From the NCBI GenBank assembly GCA_014378285.1, contig JACMNZ010000356.1, forward strand, positions 1 through 8,157: DNA of 8,157 nt, in the 5' to 3' direction. Positions 1 to 7,264 of the stretch are shown here, one piece after another. The stretch's first letter is position 1, and each line of letters starts with the position of its first letter. Under the pieces are notes generated by a model. That model had not been told where the DNA came from. It did not search any database and saw only the letters and a list, made by a program, of their open reading frames with translations. The DNA is from Pseudopedobacter sp. (GTDB lineage: Bacteria > Bacteroidota > Bacteroidia > Sphingobacteriales > Sphingobacteriaceae). Position numbers and translations under genes: made by a program.

Positions 1-495
1 ATGGTACTTATGCGGGGCTTAACGGCAGGAACATTTGCAACAACAGATTCTGCATTAACTGCACTAACCACTTCTTTTTGTGTCGATTTTTTAGGCTTCA
101 ATAAAAAAGAAGATATCAATTCTAAAAAAAGCATTAATCAAAGACATTGGGTTCATGTTACGTTTTCTTTCTTGATGTTTTTAACGGTAATTCTTTTTAA
201 CGAGGTAAATAATAAAGCAGTTGTTGGTGCAATATTTACCGTTGCATCCTACACTTATGGGCCTTTATTAGGACTTTATGCGTTTGGATTATTACTAAAA
301 AAACGAGGCGTACATGATAAGCTAGTTCCGTTCATTTGCGTATTATCTCCCGCTATTTGCTATTTATTAAATGCCAACTCGGTAGTATTAATGGGTGGTT
401 ATGTTTTTGATAATGAATTGATTTTAATTAACGGATTAATAACTTTTTTAGGATTGTTGTTAATTTCAAACAAACAAGCTAAAATTGCGTATTAG
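1..495 (+). CDS. Sodium:solute symporter family protein (C-terminal part, cut by the window edge)
   Basis: This is the end of an inner-membrane cation-driven transporter of the SSS family; the substrate cannot be told from this part. The frame is open from base 1, so the ATG at base 1 is probably internal: SSS proteins usually have about 450-550 residues and only 164 are here. Seen: an FATTDSALTALTTSFCVDFL stretch near residues 12-31, which matches the small-residue-rich D-S-x-L-x-x-x-T-x-x-x-x-D-x helix typical of SSS members, then hydrophobic segments at about 52-70, 74-98, 108-127 and 139-157, with short charged loops (KKED, LLKKRG). It stops at TAA 493-495, only 21 bp before the next gene on the same strand, so the two are probably co-transcribed. 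Family call is good; sugar, sialic acid or amino acid transport cannot be distinguished. Confidence 0.85.
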   Translation: MVLMRGLTAGTFATTDSALTALTTSFCVDFLGFNKKEDINSKKSINQRHWVHVTFSFLMFLTVILFNEVNNKAVVGAIFTVASYTYGPLLGLYAFGLLLKKRGVHDKLVPFICVLSPAICYLLNANSVVLMGGYVFDNELILINGLITFLGLLLISNKQAKIAY

Positions 496-516
496 GAAAT
501 ACGATTATAAAATAAT

Positions 517-1224
517 ATGACAGGTGAAGAGAAAATAAGAAGTGCGTTTGAAAACAGAACGTGGCAAGAGATAAAAGTGACGGATTCTTGGCAGATTTTT
601 AAAATCATGGCCGAATTTGTTGATGGTTTTGAAAAATTAGCTAAAATAGGTCCATGCGTTTCCATATTTGGATCTGCAAGAACAAAGCATGATAACAAGT
701 ATTATGAAATGGCCGTAGAAATTGGACGTTTGTTAACTGAAAGGGGCTATGGCGTAATTACAGGTGGTGGACCCGGAATTATGGAAGCTGGTAACAAAGG
801 AGCTTACGAAGCCGGAGGAAAATCTGTTGGTTTAAACATAGAATTACCTTTTGAGCAATTTCATAACAGATATATTGATAGAGATAAAATTTTAGAATTT
901 GATTATTTCTTTATCCGTAAGGTAATGTTTATGAAATACTCCCAAGGTTATATTGGTTTACCAGGTGGTTTTGGTACCATGGACGAACTTTTTGAAGCTT
1001 TAACATTGATACAAACAGGTAAAATAGCTCGATTCCCTATTGTTTTAGTAGGTATAAGTTATTGGAGCGGATTAATAGATTGGATAAAAAACAGCATGTT
1101 AGATGCAGAACATAATATCAATCAAGAAGATTTGAATTTATTTAGATTGGTAGATACGGCCGAAGAAGCCGCAGAACATATATTTAGGTTTTACGATAAA
1201 TATGTGCTAAAACCCAATTTTTAA
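517..1224 (+). CDS. LOG family protein (TIGR00730; putative cytokinin riboside 5'-monophosphate phosphoribohydrolase)
   Basis: A soluble Rossmann-like protein of 235 residues. Seen: FGSAR at 51-55, the glycine-rich TGGGPGIMEA at 82-91, and the family signature PGGFGTMDE at 149-157. Members of the LOG (Lonely Guy) family cleave the N-glycosidic bond of AMP or cytokinin nucleotides to release ribose 5-phosphate; many were once labelled 'lysine decarboxylase' wrongly. The middle motif reads FFIRK (132-136), with the arginine and lysine of the catalytic region kept, so activity is plausible, though the substrate in bacteria is usually unknown. The extra 40 or so residues before FGSAR are common in the longer bacterial subgroup. 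The ATG at 517 is preceded by A/T-rich sequence without a Shine-Dalgarno motif. It is probably the last gene of an operon with the symporter, as a terminator follows directly. Confidence 0.92.
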   Translation: MTGEEKIRSAFENRTWQEIKVTDSWQIFKIMAEFVDGFEKLAKIGPCVSIFGSARTKHDNKYYEMAVEIGRLLTERGYGVITGGGPGIMEAGNKGAYEAGGKSVGLNIELPFEQFHNRYIDRDKILEFDYFFIRKVMFMKYSQGYIGLPGGFGTMDELFEALTLIQTGKIARFPIVLVGISYWSGLIDWIKNSMLDAEHNINQEDLNLFRLVDTAEEAAEHIFRFYDKYVLKPNF

Positions 1225-1227
1225 TTT

Positions 1228-1257
1228 AAAAAAAGCTGGGTTTAACTAGCTTTTTTT
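1228..1257 (+). terminator. Rho-independent terminator after the LOG gene
   Basis: A perfect 10-bp stem, AAAAAAAGCT (1228-1237) with AGCTTTTTTT (1248-1257), encloses a 10-base loop and ends in a run of eight T (1251-1258). It begins four bases after the LOG stop codon. The A-run on the left makes it potentially active in both directions. Confidence 0.85.
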
Positions 1258-1291
1258 TATTTAAGACTCTATATTAGGTAAATATTTTTTT

Positions 1292-3295
1292 ATGGTGTTA
1301 AGAGCAATCAAAAGATTACTTATATTCTTTACGTTTTCTTTGCCATTATTTACCTATTCTCAAGAAATAAAAATAAAAGAAGGATCAAAGTTGCATTTGA
1401 TCGATTCCATTAAAATTTATCATACCTCAAAAGATATAAAAATTGAATCCTTTAAATCAAATCTTAATAATTTAAAACCAACTAAGACTATCGATTCTAA
1501 TTATGACAATTGGATAGTTTTTGAATTAAATAATTCTTCAAAAAGCGATTATCAGTTTTTCTTATCTACCAACTTTGCAGATTCCCTTCAACTCTATGAT
1601 TTTGATAGCAAAAAATTAATTGGGTTTACTGGCTTTGGTTATAGTTTTAATGAAAAAAGTAGGCCAATAGAATCTGGGTTTATCCAATTCAAAATAGAAC
1701 CCAATAAAAATAAAACAATAATATTACAGCTTAAAGGTACATATCCTCCAAAAAAAATATATTTTCAGTTAGAAAATGCAAAAAATATTATTACTTATGA
1801 TCAAAAAAGTTACATCAGAAAAATATCTTTAATTGCTGTAATACTATCATTTACCATTTTTAACTTTTTAATTTTCTTAATACTTAAAGATAAAACTTAC
1901 GTTTATTACGTCCTTTATCTTGTCTCTTTATTGCTTTATTTAAGTGTTCGTACTTTTGTGATTCAATATAATATCAATATTAATACGTATTGTTTAGATT
2001 TTGTTATAGTTAGCTTTTTTCTAATTTGTTTTAATATATCGGCCATCAATTTTGCAACCAGCTATTTTAGAACAGAACGTAAAACATTCTGGAGCAAATT
2101 GTTTAAGTGGTACAAATTTCTGTTCTTAATCCCTATCATATTAGGTGTGGTTTATTATAAAAATTACTATTCAGAGCCACAAAATGTTGTATTGGCCTTA
2201 TTATCCTTAACAACGGTTTCTCTGATACTCGTTTTTAGTATTTCTAATTATTCAAAAAAAAGTAGGACTACTTTACTTTTTCTTTTGGCAGAATTACCCG
2301 TAATATTAGGAGGTTTTTTTTTAAGTATCGAGTTTTTTTTAACCAATAAGCATCTCTTTGAGCGCTTTGGTCCCTATATTTTTCAAATATCCGTTATCCT
2401 AGAAATTTTATTGTTCTCTTTCGCATTAGGCAATCGCTATAGTGAGCAAAGAATGCTTTGGTTAAACCAGGTAGAAGAAAATAATAACCTTAAAACCCAA
2501 AGATTATTAGAGATACAAACGTTAACGGAACAGAAAAACAAAGAATTAGAAGAGCTAGTGACCACCCGAACAACACAATTAAATAAAACTAACAAACAAC
2601 TTAAAAGAGCCAATGAAGAGAAAAACAAGATATTTTCTATTCTTGGTCATGATTTAAAAAGCCCATTATCTTCTTTACAGATGATGCTGGATCTATTCTT
2701 GACCAAAGATTTAGATGAAGAAGAATTTAAGGAGTTGGCTTTAAGTATCAAACAGCAATTAAAAGGATTAAATGATGCCATTCAAAATCTTTTTTCTTGG
2801 GCACAAAGCCAAATGAAGGGAGAAGTTTTAGACATTTCATCCTTTAATCTATTAGATTTAATACAGGATAAAGCCAATCTTTTATCTATAGTTTTACAAA
2901 GTAAACAGATTCAGTTTTCTTTACATGTAAATAAAGATTTAATGGCCTTCGCCGATAAAAATCAAATAGGAATTGTGATACAAAACCTAGTTAATAATGC
3001 GATAAAATTTACGGATGTTAATGGTAAAATAGAGATAAACGTAGCTCTAATAGTTAATAAAATAGAAATCAACATCAAAGATAATGGCAAAGGGATGAGT
3101 GCAGAATTGGTGGATAGAATAAAAAATCATCAATTAATTGGAAGCACCAAAGGCACAATGGGTGAAGTAGGTACAGGTTTAGGATTAATTATCTGTAAAG
3201 AAATGTTACAAAAGAATAACGGAGAATTAGATATAAATAGTAAGATGGGCCAAGGAACTAATATTAAAATTACCATCCCTTCTAATCCTAAATAA
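1292..3295 (+). CDS. 7TMR-DISM sensor histidine kinase (orphan)
   Basis: A 667-residue membrane sensor kinase. Seen in order: a signal peptide (1-23, probable cut after TYS before QEI); an extracytoplasmic beta-rich domain at about 30-165 of the 7TMR-DISMED2 type; seven hydrophobic segments at about 177-198, 203-222, 237-257, 272-289, 298-318, 327-346 and 360-380; a coiled coil at about 385-447 (E/K/L-rich with TTRTTQLN); a HisKA dimer domain with phospho-acceptor His453 in SILGHDLKSPLSSLQ; and a HATPase_c domain with N-box NLVNNAIKFT (565-574), DNGKGM (597-602) and GTGLGL (627-632). All catalytic motifs are intact. 7TMR-DISM proteins are thought to bind small ligands outside the membrane, often carbohydrates; the ligand here is unknown. 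There is no receiver domain and no response regulator in the window. A weak TAnnTTTG-like box (TATATTAG, 1270-1277) precedes the start. The ATG at 1292 is chosen because it leads straight into a good signal peptide. Confidence 0.93.
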   Translation: MVLRAIKRLLIFFTFSLPLFTYSQEIKIKEGSKLHLIDSIKIYHTSKDIKIESFKSNLNNLKPTKTIDSNYDNWIVFELNNSSKSDYQFFLSTNFADSLQLYDFDSKKLIGFTGFGYSFNEKSRPIESGFIQFKIEPNKNKTIILQLKGTYPPKKIYFQLENAKNIITYDQKSYIRKISLIAVILSFTIFNFLIFLILKDKTYVYYVLYLVSLLLYLSVRTFVIQYNININTYCLDFVIVSFFLICFNISAINFATSYFRTERKTFWSKLFKWYKFLFLIPIILGVVYYKNYYSEPQNVVLALLSLTTVSLILVFSISNYSKKSRTTLLFLLAELPVILGGFFLSIEFFLTNKHLFERFGPYIFQISVILEILLFSFALGNRYSEQRMLWLNQVEENNNLKTQRLLEIQTLTEQKNKELEELVTTRTTQLNKTNKQLKRANEEKNKIFSILGHDLKSPLSSLQMMLDLFLTKDLDEEEFKELALSIKQQLKGLNDAIQNLFSWAQSQMKGEVLDISSFNLLDLIQDKANLLSIVLQSKQIQFSLHVNKDLMAFADKNQIGIVIQNLVNNAIKFTDVNGKIEINVALIVNKIEINIKDNGKGMSAELVDRIKNHQLIGSTKGTMGEVGTGLGLIICKEMLQKNNGELDINSKMGQGTNIKITIPSNPK

Positions 3296-3296
3296 T

Positions 3297-3890
3297 TTAA
3301 TGCACTCCGCTTACTCCGCCAGAAATTATAAATTTCATGGCTTGGGCAGATGATATTTTAAGCGGGGTAACTTTATCTGCTTTAACAATCATCACTTGGC
3401 CCGCAAAAGAATAAGACCAAGGGAAATAAACAGCAACATCACCTTTTAAACCAAATGAGGTCATATCTTTTTGGGTCAAAAAACCAATTCTTTTAAAGCC
3501 GTGGCTATCTTCTACCAAAACAGGTTCGCTTAATTTCTTTTCATCACCCACAAAAGCCTCCGTCAAATCCTTAACAGAAGAATAAATAAATTTAAAAAGT
3601 GGTAATCTGTTTACCCACCTGCTAATCCAATTATAAATGGGTTCTGTTATTAGATAAGTAGCTATAATCCCAGTTACTAAAATTACCAAAATAACAGATA
3701 AAATACCTAATCCTGGTATATATAACGGCAATCCTGTATAAGGATTAACAAAAATTTTATCGCTTAAGTTTAAAGCAGCATCTAAAGAAGAAAATGCCCA
3801 AAATATAAGGAAGAAAGCAGCACCCAAAGGTAAAACCACCAATAATCCTTTTACAAAATAATTTAATAGCGCACTAAAAATTTTTCTCAT
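3297..3890 (-). CDS. DUF502 domain-containing membrane protein
   Basis: A 197-residue inner-membrane protein of the DUF502 family, whose plant relatives (COV/LCV) are known from vascular patterning; no biochemical role is established in bacteria. Seen: a basic start (MRK), transmembrane helix at about 13-33 (begins VKGLLVVLPLGAAF), a short periplasmic loop with IPGLG at 58-62, a second helix at about 61-82, the family-typical LPLFKFIYSSVKDL at 96-109, then a soluble cytoplasmic beta-rich part ending in the conserved AQAMKFIISGGV (182-193). Length is usual for the family, and nothing is missing. It starts 9 bp after the stop of murF-alr, so it is very likely translated from the same mRNA; this hints at an envelope-related role but does not show one. 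Its stop codon lies one base from that of the convergent histidine kinase gene. Confidence 0.9.
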   Translation of the reverse strand: MRKIFSALLNYFVKGLLVVLPLGAAFFLIFWAFSSLDAALNLSDKIFVNPYTGLPLYIPGLGILSVILVILVTGIIATYLITEPIYNWISRWVNRLPLFKFIYSSVKDLTEAFVGDEKKLSEPVLVEDSHGFKRIGFLTQKDMTSFGLKGDVAVYFPWSYSFAGQVMIVKADKVTPLKISSAQAMKFIISGGVSGVH

Positions 3891-3899
3891 TTTATTTCT

Positions 3900-6362
3900 T
3901 TATTCGTAATAATAAACTCTCTTTACCCTTTGCGAAATATTGGTAATCACTTCATAAGGAATAGTATCCATGTTTTTCGCCATTTCGTAAACAGATAAAT
4001 CTTCGCCAAAAACAACAACGTCATCTCCTGTATTTACGGCTATATCACTAACATCTAACATAGTCATATCCATACAAATATTTCCAATCGTTTTAACTTT
4101 TTGGTTATTGATTAACATTTCTCCTTTACCATTTCCCAAAATCCTGGGGAAACCATCGGCATAACCAATTTTAACAGTAGCAATTTTACCATCTTTTTGC
4201 ATCACTCCGCTCCTACCATAACCAATGGTATCTCCCTTTTTTAAATGTTTGATTTGAGAAATCGTAGTTTTTAAAGTCGCCACATTGGCTAAACGATGCT
4301 GTTCTTCTACCACGCCTTCAATTCCGTATAAGCCAATTCCTAAACGCACCATTTCAAATTGCGCTTTTGGCCATTTTGTTATTGCCGAAGTATTTGAAAT
4401 ATGCTTAAGAAATGTGTAACCTAATTCTGTTTCAAACTTAGATGTGATTTTGGAAAATAAATCAATCTGATGCTGTGTGTAATCATGATGTTTTTCACTT
4501 TCGCTGCCCGCTAAATGAGAGAACATAGTTTTTACTTTAATATTAGCCTGCTGTTTTAAAAACGACAATAACTCATCAACCTCATCCTCCATAAAACCTA
4601 AACGATGCATCCCTGTATCTAACTTAATATGGATTGATTGATTATTTAAGTTTTTTGAAGACACCAAATCGGCGAAAGCCTTTAAAATTCTTAAACTATA
4701 AATTTCTGGCTCTAAATTGTAGTTCACCATGGCTTCAAAACTTGAAACCTCAGGACCCAAAACCATAATCGGAATCGTTATTCCTGCTTCCCTTAACTCT
4801 ATACCTTCATCGGCGTAAGCTACAGATAAATAATCTACGCCGTTGTGCTGTAGCAAATTAGCAATTTCTTCACTTCCACTTCCATAAGCAAAAGCCTTAA
4901 CCATTGCCATTAATTTTACACCTGGTTTTAATTTGCTTTTGTAATGGTTTAGATTATTTACAATCGCATTCAGATTAATTTCCAAAACGGTTTCGTGAAT
5001 TTTTAAGCTCAATTTTTTACTGATTTTTTCAAATTCAAAATGTCTTGCTCCTTTAATTAATATGGTTTCATTAATGATGCTATCCCAATTAAATCCTTTT
5101 AGAAAATCTTCCGTATTATTAAAAAATAGACTATTTTTTTCAAAAAATAACTGATGTTTTTTAAGCTCTTCGCCTATGCCTATAAATTTATCAACTCCTT
5201 TATTCTTTATCAATTGAGCCACATTTTTATAAAGCTCATTTTCATTAATACCTGATTGATAAATATCAGAAAGAATCAACGTTTTTGTAGGGTGTTGATT
5301 TTGTTGATTCAAAAAATCAATGGCAATATCTAAAGAAGAAAAATCTGAATTATAAGAATCATCGATAATATCACTTTGATTGATGCCCTTTTTAAGCTCC
5401 AACCGCATCTTTACAGGCAATAAATTCATCATCCTTTTTTCGATGATGTTTTGAGTATAGCCTAAATATAATAATGTAGCCCAGCAAATTATTGCATTTT
5501 CAATAGAAGATTGACTTGTAAATGGAATATTTATTTGTATTTCATTTTCTTGGTATTTAGCCTTAATTGCCGTTTGATTTTCTTTTTTATCGATGTCAAT
5601 AATCTGTAAATTGGCTTTTTCAGTTAAACTCCAAGTAAAAATGTTTTTTAATTTTTGGCTTTCGCCGATATACTTTTCATTGAGTATAAGAATTTTGGAA
5701 TGTTTAAAAAGTTTTAGTTTTTCTCCAAGCTTTTCTTCTCGATTATTAAAACCTTCATCATGAGCGTCGCCTATATTAGTTAAAATACCAATTGTAGGTT
5801 GAATTATCCCTTCTAAAACATCCATTTCATTTTTTGTTGAAATGCCAGCTTCAAAAATCCCTAAGTCATATTGATTGGTCATTTGCCAAACAGAAAGCGA
5901 AACGCCCATTTGTGAGTTATAACTTTTAGGGCTACGTATAATCTCTTTATCAGGTACCATTAATTGATATAACCATTCTTTAACAATGGTTTTACCATTA
6001 CTTCCCGTAATACCGATAACTGGATAATCAAAATGTGTTCTGTGGGATTTAGCCAACTCTTGCATCGCCTTTAAGGCATTGCTGACCCAAATAAAATTGG
6101 CTTTTGGGAAACTCGCAGTAAGGAAATCTTGTTTTGTAATTACAAAAGACCTAACTCCTAATTTATAGAGATTTTCTATAAATTGATGCGCATCCCTTTT
6201 ACCTTCTAATGCAAAAAATAGAGAGCTGGGAGCATCGGTTATTTTCCTGCTATCTGTTAATAGATTTTTTATGGTTTGATGAGGACGATTGAGTAAATAT
6301 TTTAGACCAATAGTTTCCGAAATATTTTGAATTGTATAAATGGTATAAAATAATTCCTTCAT
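3900..6362 (-). CDS. murF-alr: Bifunctional MurF / alanine racemase: UDP-MurNAc-tripeptide--D-Ala-D-Ala ligase fused to Alr
   Basis: A fusion of two cytoplasmic peptidoglycan-precursor enzymes, known across Bacteroidetes. The racemase makes D-Ala from L-Ala (PLP cofactor); MurF uses ATP to add D-Ala-D-Ala to UDP-MurNAc-tripeptide. Numbering is from the ATG at 6362 (820 residues). MurF part, about 1-450: P-loop GITGSNGKT (117-125, Lys124), YNSQMGV (148-154), FEAGIS (170-175), TNIGDAH (195-201), SIENAIICWA (286-295), MRLE (319-322) and DDSYNSD (334-340), so it looks active. A short link (ILIKGARHFEFEKI) joins the Alr part, about 457-820: PLP-lysine Lys489 in MVKAFAYGSGS, KLDTGMHRLGF (580-590), catalytic Tyr715 in IGYGRSG, GYADGFPR, and CMDMTM near 763-768. 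The AFAYGSG variant of the usual ANAYGHG is common in fused Bacteroidetes forms. Start: the frame can extend to TTG at 6371 (three more residues), but ATG 6362 is preferred. It probably leads an operon with the DUF502 gene. Confidence 0.95.
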   Translation of the reverse strand: MKELFYTIYTIQNISETIGLKYLLNRPHQTIKNLLTDSRKITDAPSSLFFALEGKRDAHQFIENLYKLGVRSFVITKQDFLTASFPKANFIWVSNALKAMQELAKSHRTHFDYPVIGITGSNGKTIVKEWLYQLMVPDKEIIRSPKSYNSQMGVSLSVWQMTNQYDLGIFEAGISTKNEMDVLEGIIQPTIGILTNIGDAHDEGFNNREEKLGEKLKLFKHSKILILNEKYIGESQKLKNIFTWSLTEKANLQIIDIDKKENQTAIKAKYQENEIQINIPFTSQSSIENAIICWATLLYLGYTQNIIEKRMMNLLPVKMRLELKKGINQSDIIDDSYNSDFSSLDIAIDFLNQQNQHPTKTLILSDIYQSGINENELYKNVAQLIKNKGVDKFIGIGEELKKHQLFFEKNSLFFNNTEDFLKGFNWDSIINETILIKGARHFEFEKISKKLSLKIHETVLEINLNAIVNNLNHYKSKLKPGVKLMAMVKAFAYGSGSEEIANLLQHNGVDYLSVAYADEGIELREAGITIPIMVLGPEVSSFEAMVNYNLEPEIYSLRILKAFADLVSSKNLNNQSIHIKLDTGMHRLGFMEDEVDELLSFLKQQANIKVKTMFSHLAGSESEKHHDYTQHQIDLFSKITSKFETELGYTFLKHISNTSAITKWPKAQFEMVRLGIGLYGIEGVVEEQHRLANVATLKTTISQIKHLKKGDTIGYGRSGVMQKDGKIATVKIGYADGFPRILGNGKGEMLINNQKVKTIGNICMDMTMLDVSDIAVNTGDDVVVFGEDLSVYEMAKNMDTIPYEVITNISQRVKRVYYYE

Positions 6363-6373
6363 CTGTTGCAAAG

Positions 6374-6405
6374 TTGACGAATATTCGTGAATATCACTAA
6401 TTTTA
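6374..6405 (+). promoter_or_regulatory. Candidate recX promoter overlapping a palindromic operator
   Basis: TTG at 6374-6376 and TAATTTTA at 6398-6405 (seven of eight matches to TAnnTTTG) are 21 bp apart, close to the Bacteroidetes sigma-70 type layout. The predicted start point would be only a few bases before the recX ATG. The spacer holds a perfect 12-bp palindrome, ACGAATATTCGT (6377-6388), and an overlapping GTGA-ATA-TCAC inverted repeat (6387-6397). On the minus strand, CAACTTTG (6376-6369) resembles a -7 box for murF-alr but has no good partner upstream. Calls rest on pattern only. Confidence 0.4.
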
Positions 6406-6411
6406 TAGCCA

Positions 6412-6891
6412 ATGCAGCAAAAAACAAATGTTCGTTTAGATTATAAAACTGCTTTACAAAAAGCAGAAGCTTTTTGCGCTTACCAAGAACGCAGTCAGTA
6501 TGAAGTGAGAGGCAAATTGATCAGCCTCAAGATTTATTATGAAGAACTAGAAAATATCATTTTAAATCTAATAGAGACTGGTTTTTTAAATGAGGAACGT
6601 TTTTCTAATGCTTATGCTAGGGGGAAGTTGAGGATAAAAAGTTGGGGGAAAAATAAAATAAAACAAGGTTTAAAATTAAAACAAGTATCGGCGCCATTGA
6701 TCAAAAAAGCATTGCAAAATTTAGATGGCGATGAATATTTAGAAAAACTGATTGGCGTTTTAGAAAAAAAAGCTCCTTTAATAAAAGAGAAACAACGTTT
6801 TAAACGCAATTATAAGCTATGTCAATACGCAATGAGTAGAGGTTTTGAACAGGATTTAATTTTTTTAGTGTTGAATGATAGGGAATTATAA
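6412..6891 (+). CDS. recX: Regulatory protein RecX
   Basis: A 159-residue, mostly helical, basic cytoplasmic protein that in studied bacteria binds RecA filaments and limits RecA strand exchange and co-protease action. Seen: the RecX opening A-F-C-A-Y-Q-E-R-S-Q-Y-E-V-R (20-33), the central signature GFLNEERFSNAYARGKLR (57-74), SWGKNKIKQGLKLK (77-90) and the C-terminal CQYAMSRGFEQDLI (137-150), which together make the three-helix repeats of the family. Length is normal for Bacteroidetes RecX. recA is not next to it here, unlike in many Proteobacteria. It runs divergently from murF-alr across 49 bp, so the two may share control DNA. The ATG at 6412 is the first good start; upstream DNA is A/T-rich with no Shine-Dalgarno motif. 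No clear terminator follows, only a T-run at 6904-6911 without a strong stem. Confidence 0.93.
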   Translation: MQQKTNVRLDYKTALQKAEAFCAYQERSQYEVRGKLISLKIYYEELENIILNLIETGFLNEERFSNAYARGKLRIKSWGKNKIKQGLKLKQVSAPLIKKALQNLDGDEYLEKLIGVLEKKAPLIKEKQRFKRNYKLCQYAMSRGFEQDLIFLVLNDREL

Positions 6892-6920
6892 GCTTAGATC
6901 AACTTTTTTTTAATTGAATA

Positions 6921-6950
6921 TTGCAAAATATTATTTTCTGTCTATATTTG
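6921..6950 (+). promoter_or_regulatory. Bacteroidetes-type promoter of the tRNA-Gly/tRNA-Leu operon
   Basis: TTG (6921-6923), then exactly 19 bp, then TATATTTG (6943-6950), a full match to the TAnnTTTG -7 box. Transcription should begin near 6956. The -33 element lies inside an inverted repeat, AATATT-GCAA-AATATT (6917-6932). The leader before tRNA-Gly contains AAAGAA/TTCTTT (6964-6977), a small hairpin that may be processed away. Confidence 0.8.
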
Positions 6951-6984
6951 CAACCCGCAAGGGAAAGAAAGTTCTTTAAAATAT

Positions 6985-7057
6985 GCGAAAGTAGCTCAGT
7001 TGGTAGAGCACAACCTTGCCAAGGTTGGGGTCGCGAGTTCGAATCTCGTCTTTCGCT
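6985..7057 (+). tRNA. tRNA-Gly (GCC)
   Basis: A complete 73-nt cloverleaf. Acceptor GCGAAAG (6985-6991) pairs with CTTTCGC (7050-7056), discriminator T7057. D-arm GCTC/GAGC (6994-6997, 7006-7009) with AGTTGGTA loop. Anticodon stem CAACC/GGTTG (7011-7015, 7023-7027) with loop TTGCCAA, so anticodon GCC (7018-7020). T-arm GCGAG-TTCGAAT-CTCGT (7033-7049). The 3' CCA is not encoded and must be added after transcription. It is the first gene of a two-tRNA operon. Confidence 0.97.
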
Positions 7058-7106
7058 CTCTTTGGATATACTCTTTATGAGTTATCTTTAGCAAGCATCA
7101 ATTCTT

Positions 7107-7191
7107 GCTCAGATGGTGGAACTGGTAGACACGCAGGACTTAAAATCCTGTTCCTGTTAAGGGAGTGCGGGTTCGATTCCCGCTCTGAGTA
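7107..7191 (+). tRNA. tRNA-Leu (UAA)
   Basis: A complete 85-nt type II tRNA. Acceptor GCTCAGA (7107-7113) pairs with TCTGAGT (7184-7190) with one G-U pair; discriminator A7191, as expected for leucine. Anticodon stem CAGGA/TCCTG (7134-7138, 7146-7150), loop CTTAAAA, anticodon TAA at 7141-7143. Long variable arm at about 7151-7166 with TCCT/AGGG pairing. T-arm GCGGG-TTCGATT-CCCGC (7167-7183). CCA is not encoded. The spacer from tRNA-Gly is 49 bp. Its last bases recur at 7289-7301, which marks it as a possible integration target; the tRNA itself is intact. Confidence 0.97.
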
Positions 7192-7197
7192 CATAAA
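7185..7197 (+). repeat. Direct repeat copy 1 at the tRNA-Leu 3' end (candidate attachment site)
   Basis: CTGAGTACATAAA covers the last seven bases of tRNA-Leu and six bases after it. The same 13 bases occur at 7289-7301. Extended left by three bases (GCT here, GCA in copy 2) the match is 15 of 16. Overlap of a repeat with a tRNA 3' end is typical of tyrosine-integrase attachment sites. Confidence 0.6.
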
Positions 7198-7227
7198 CCT
7201 CTTACAAGCCCGTAAGAGGTTTTTTTT
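7195..7227 (+). terminator. Rho-independent terminator of the tRNA operon
   Basis: A perfect 11-bp stem, AAACCTCTTAC (7195-7205) with GTAAGAGGTTT (7212-7222), loop of six bases, with an eight-T tract at 7220-7227. It begins three bases after the tRNA-Leu discriminator and is a strong intrinsic terminator. Confidence 0.93.
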
Positions 7228-7264
7228 ATGTTATTTTTATAATTTTTACACCAATTAAGAGAAT

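Noticed and set aside
492..698. Minus-strand frame opposite the LOG gene start
   Set aside because: Shadow of a well-supported gene on the plus strand; no motif of its own.
2437..2628. Minus-strand frame opposite the kinase coiled coil
   Set aside because: Ser/Leu/Cys-rich shadow produced by the antisense of Glu/Lys/Asn codons.
6363..6371. TTG start at 6371 for murF-alr
   Set aside because: An ATG three codons later (6362) is the more usual start and nothing in the sequence favours TTG.
6612..6809. Minus-strand frame inside recX
   Set aside because: Shadow of recX; Phe/Ser-rich as expected for antisense of Lys/Glu codons.
7016..7258. Open frame of 80 codons on the plus strand
   Set aside because: It runs through both tRNA genes and the terminator; a chance frame over structured RNA.
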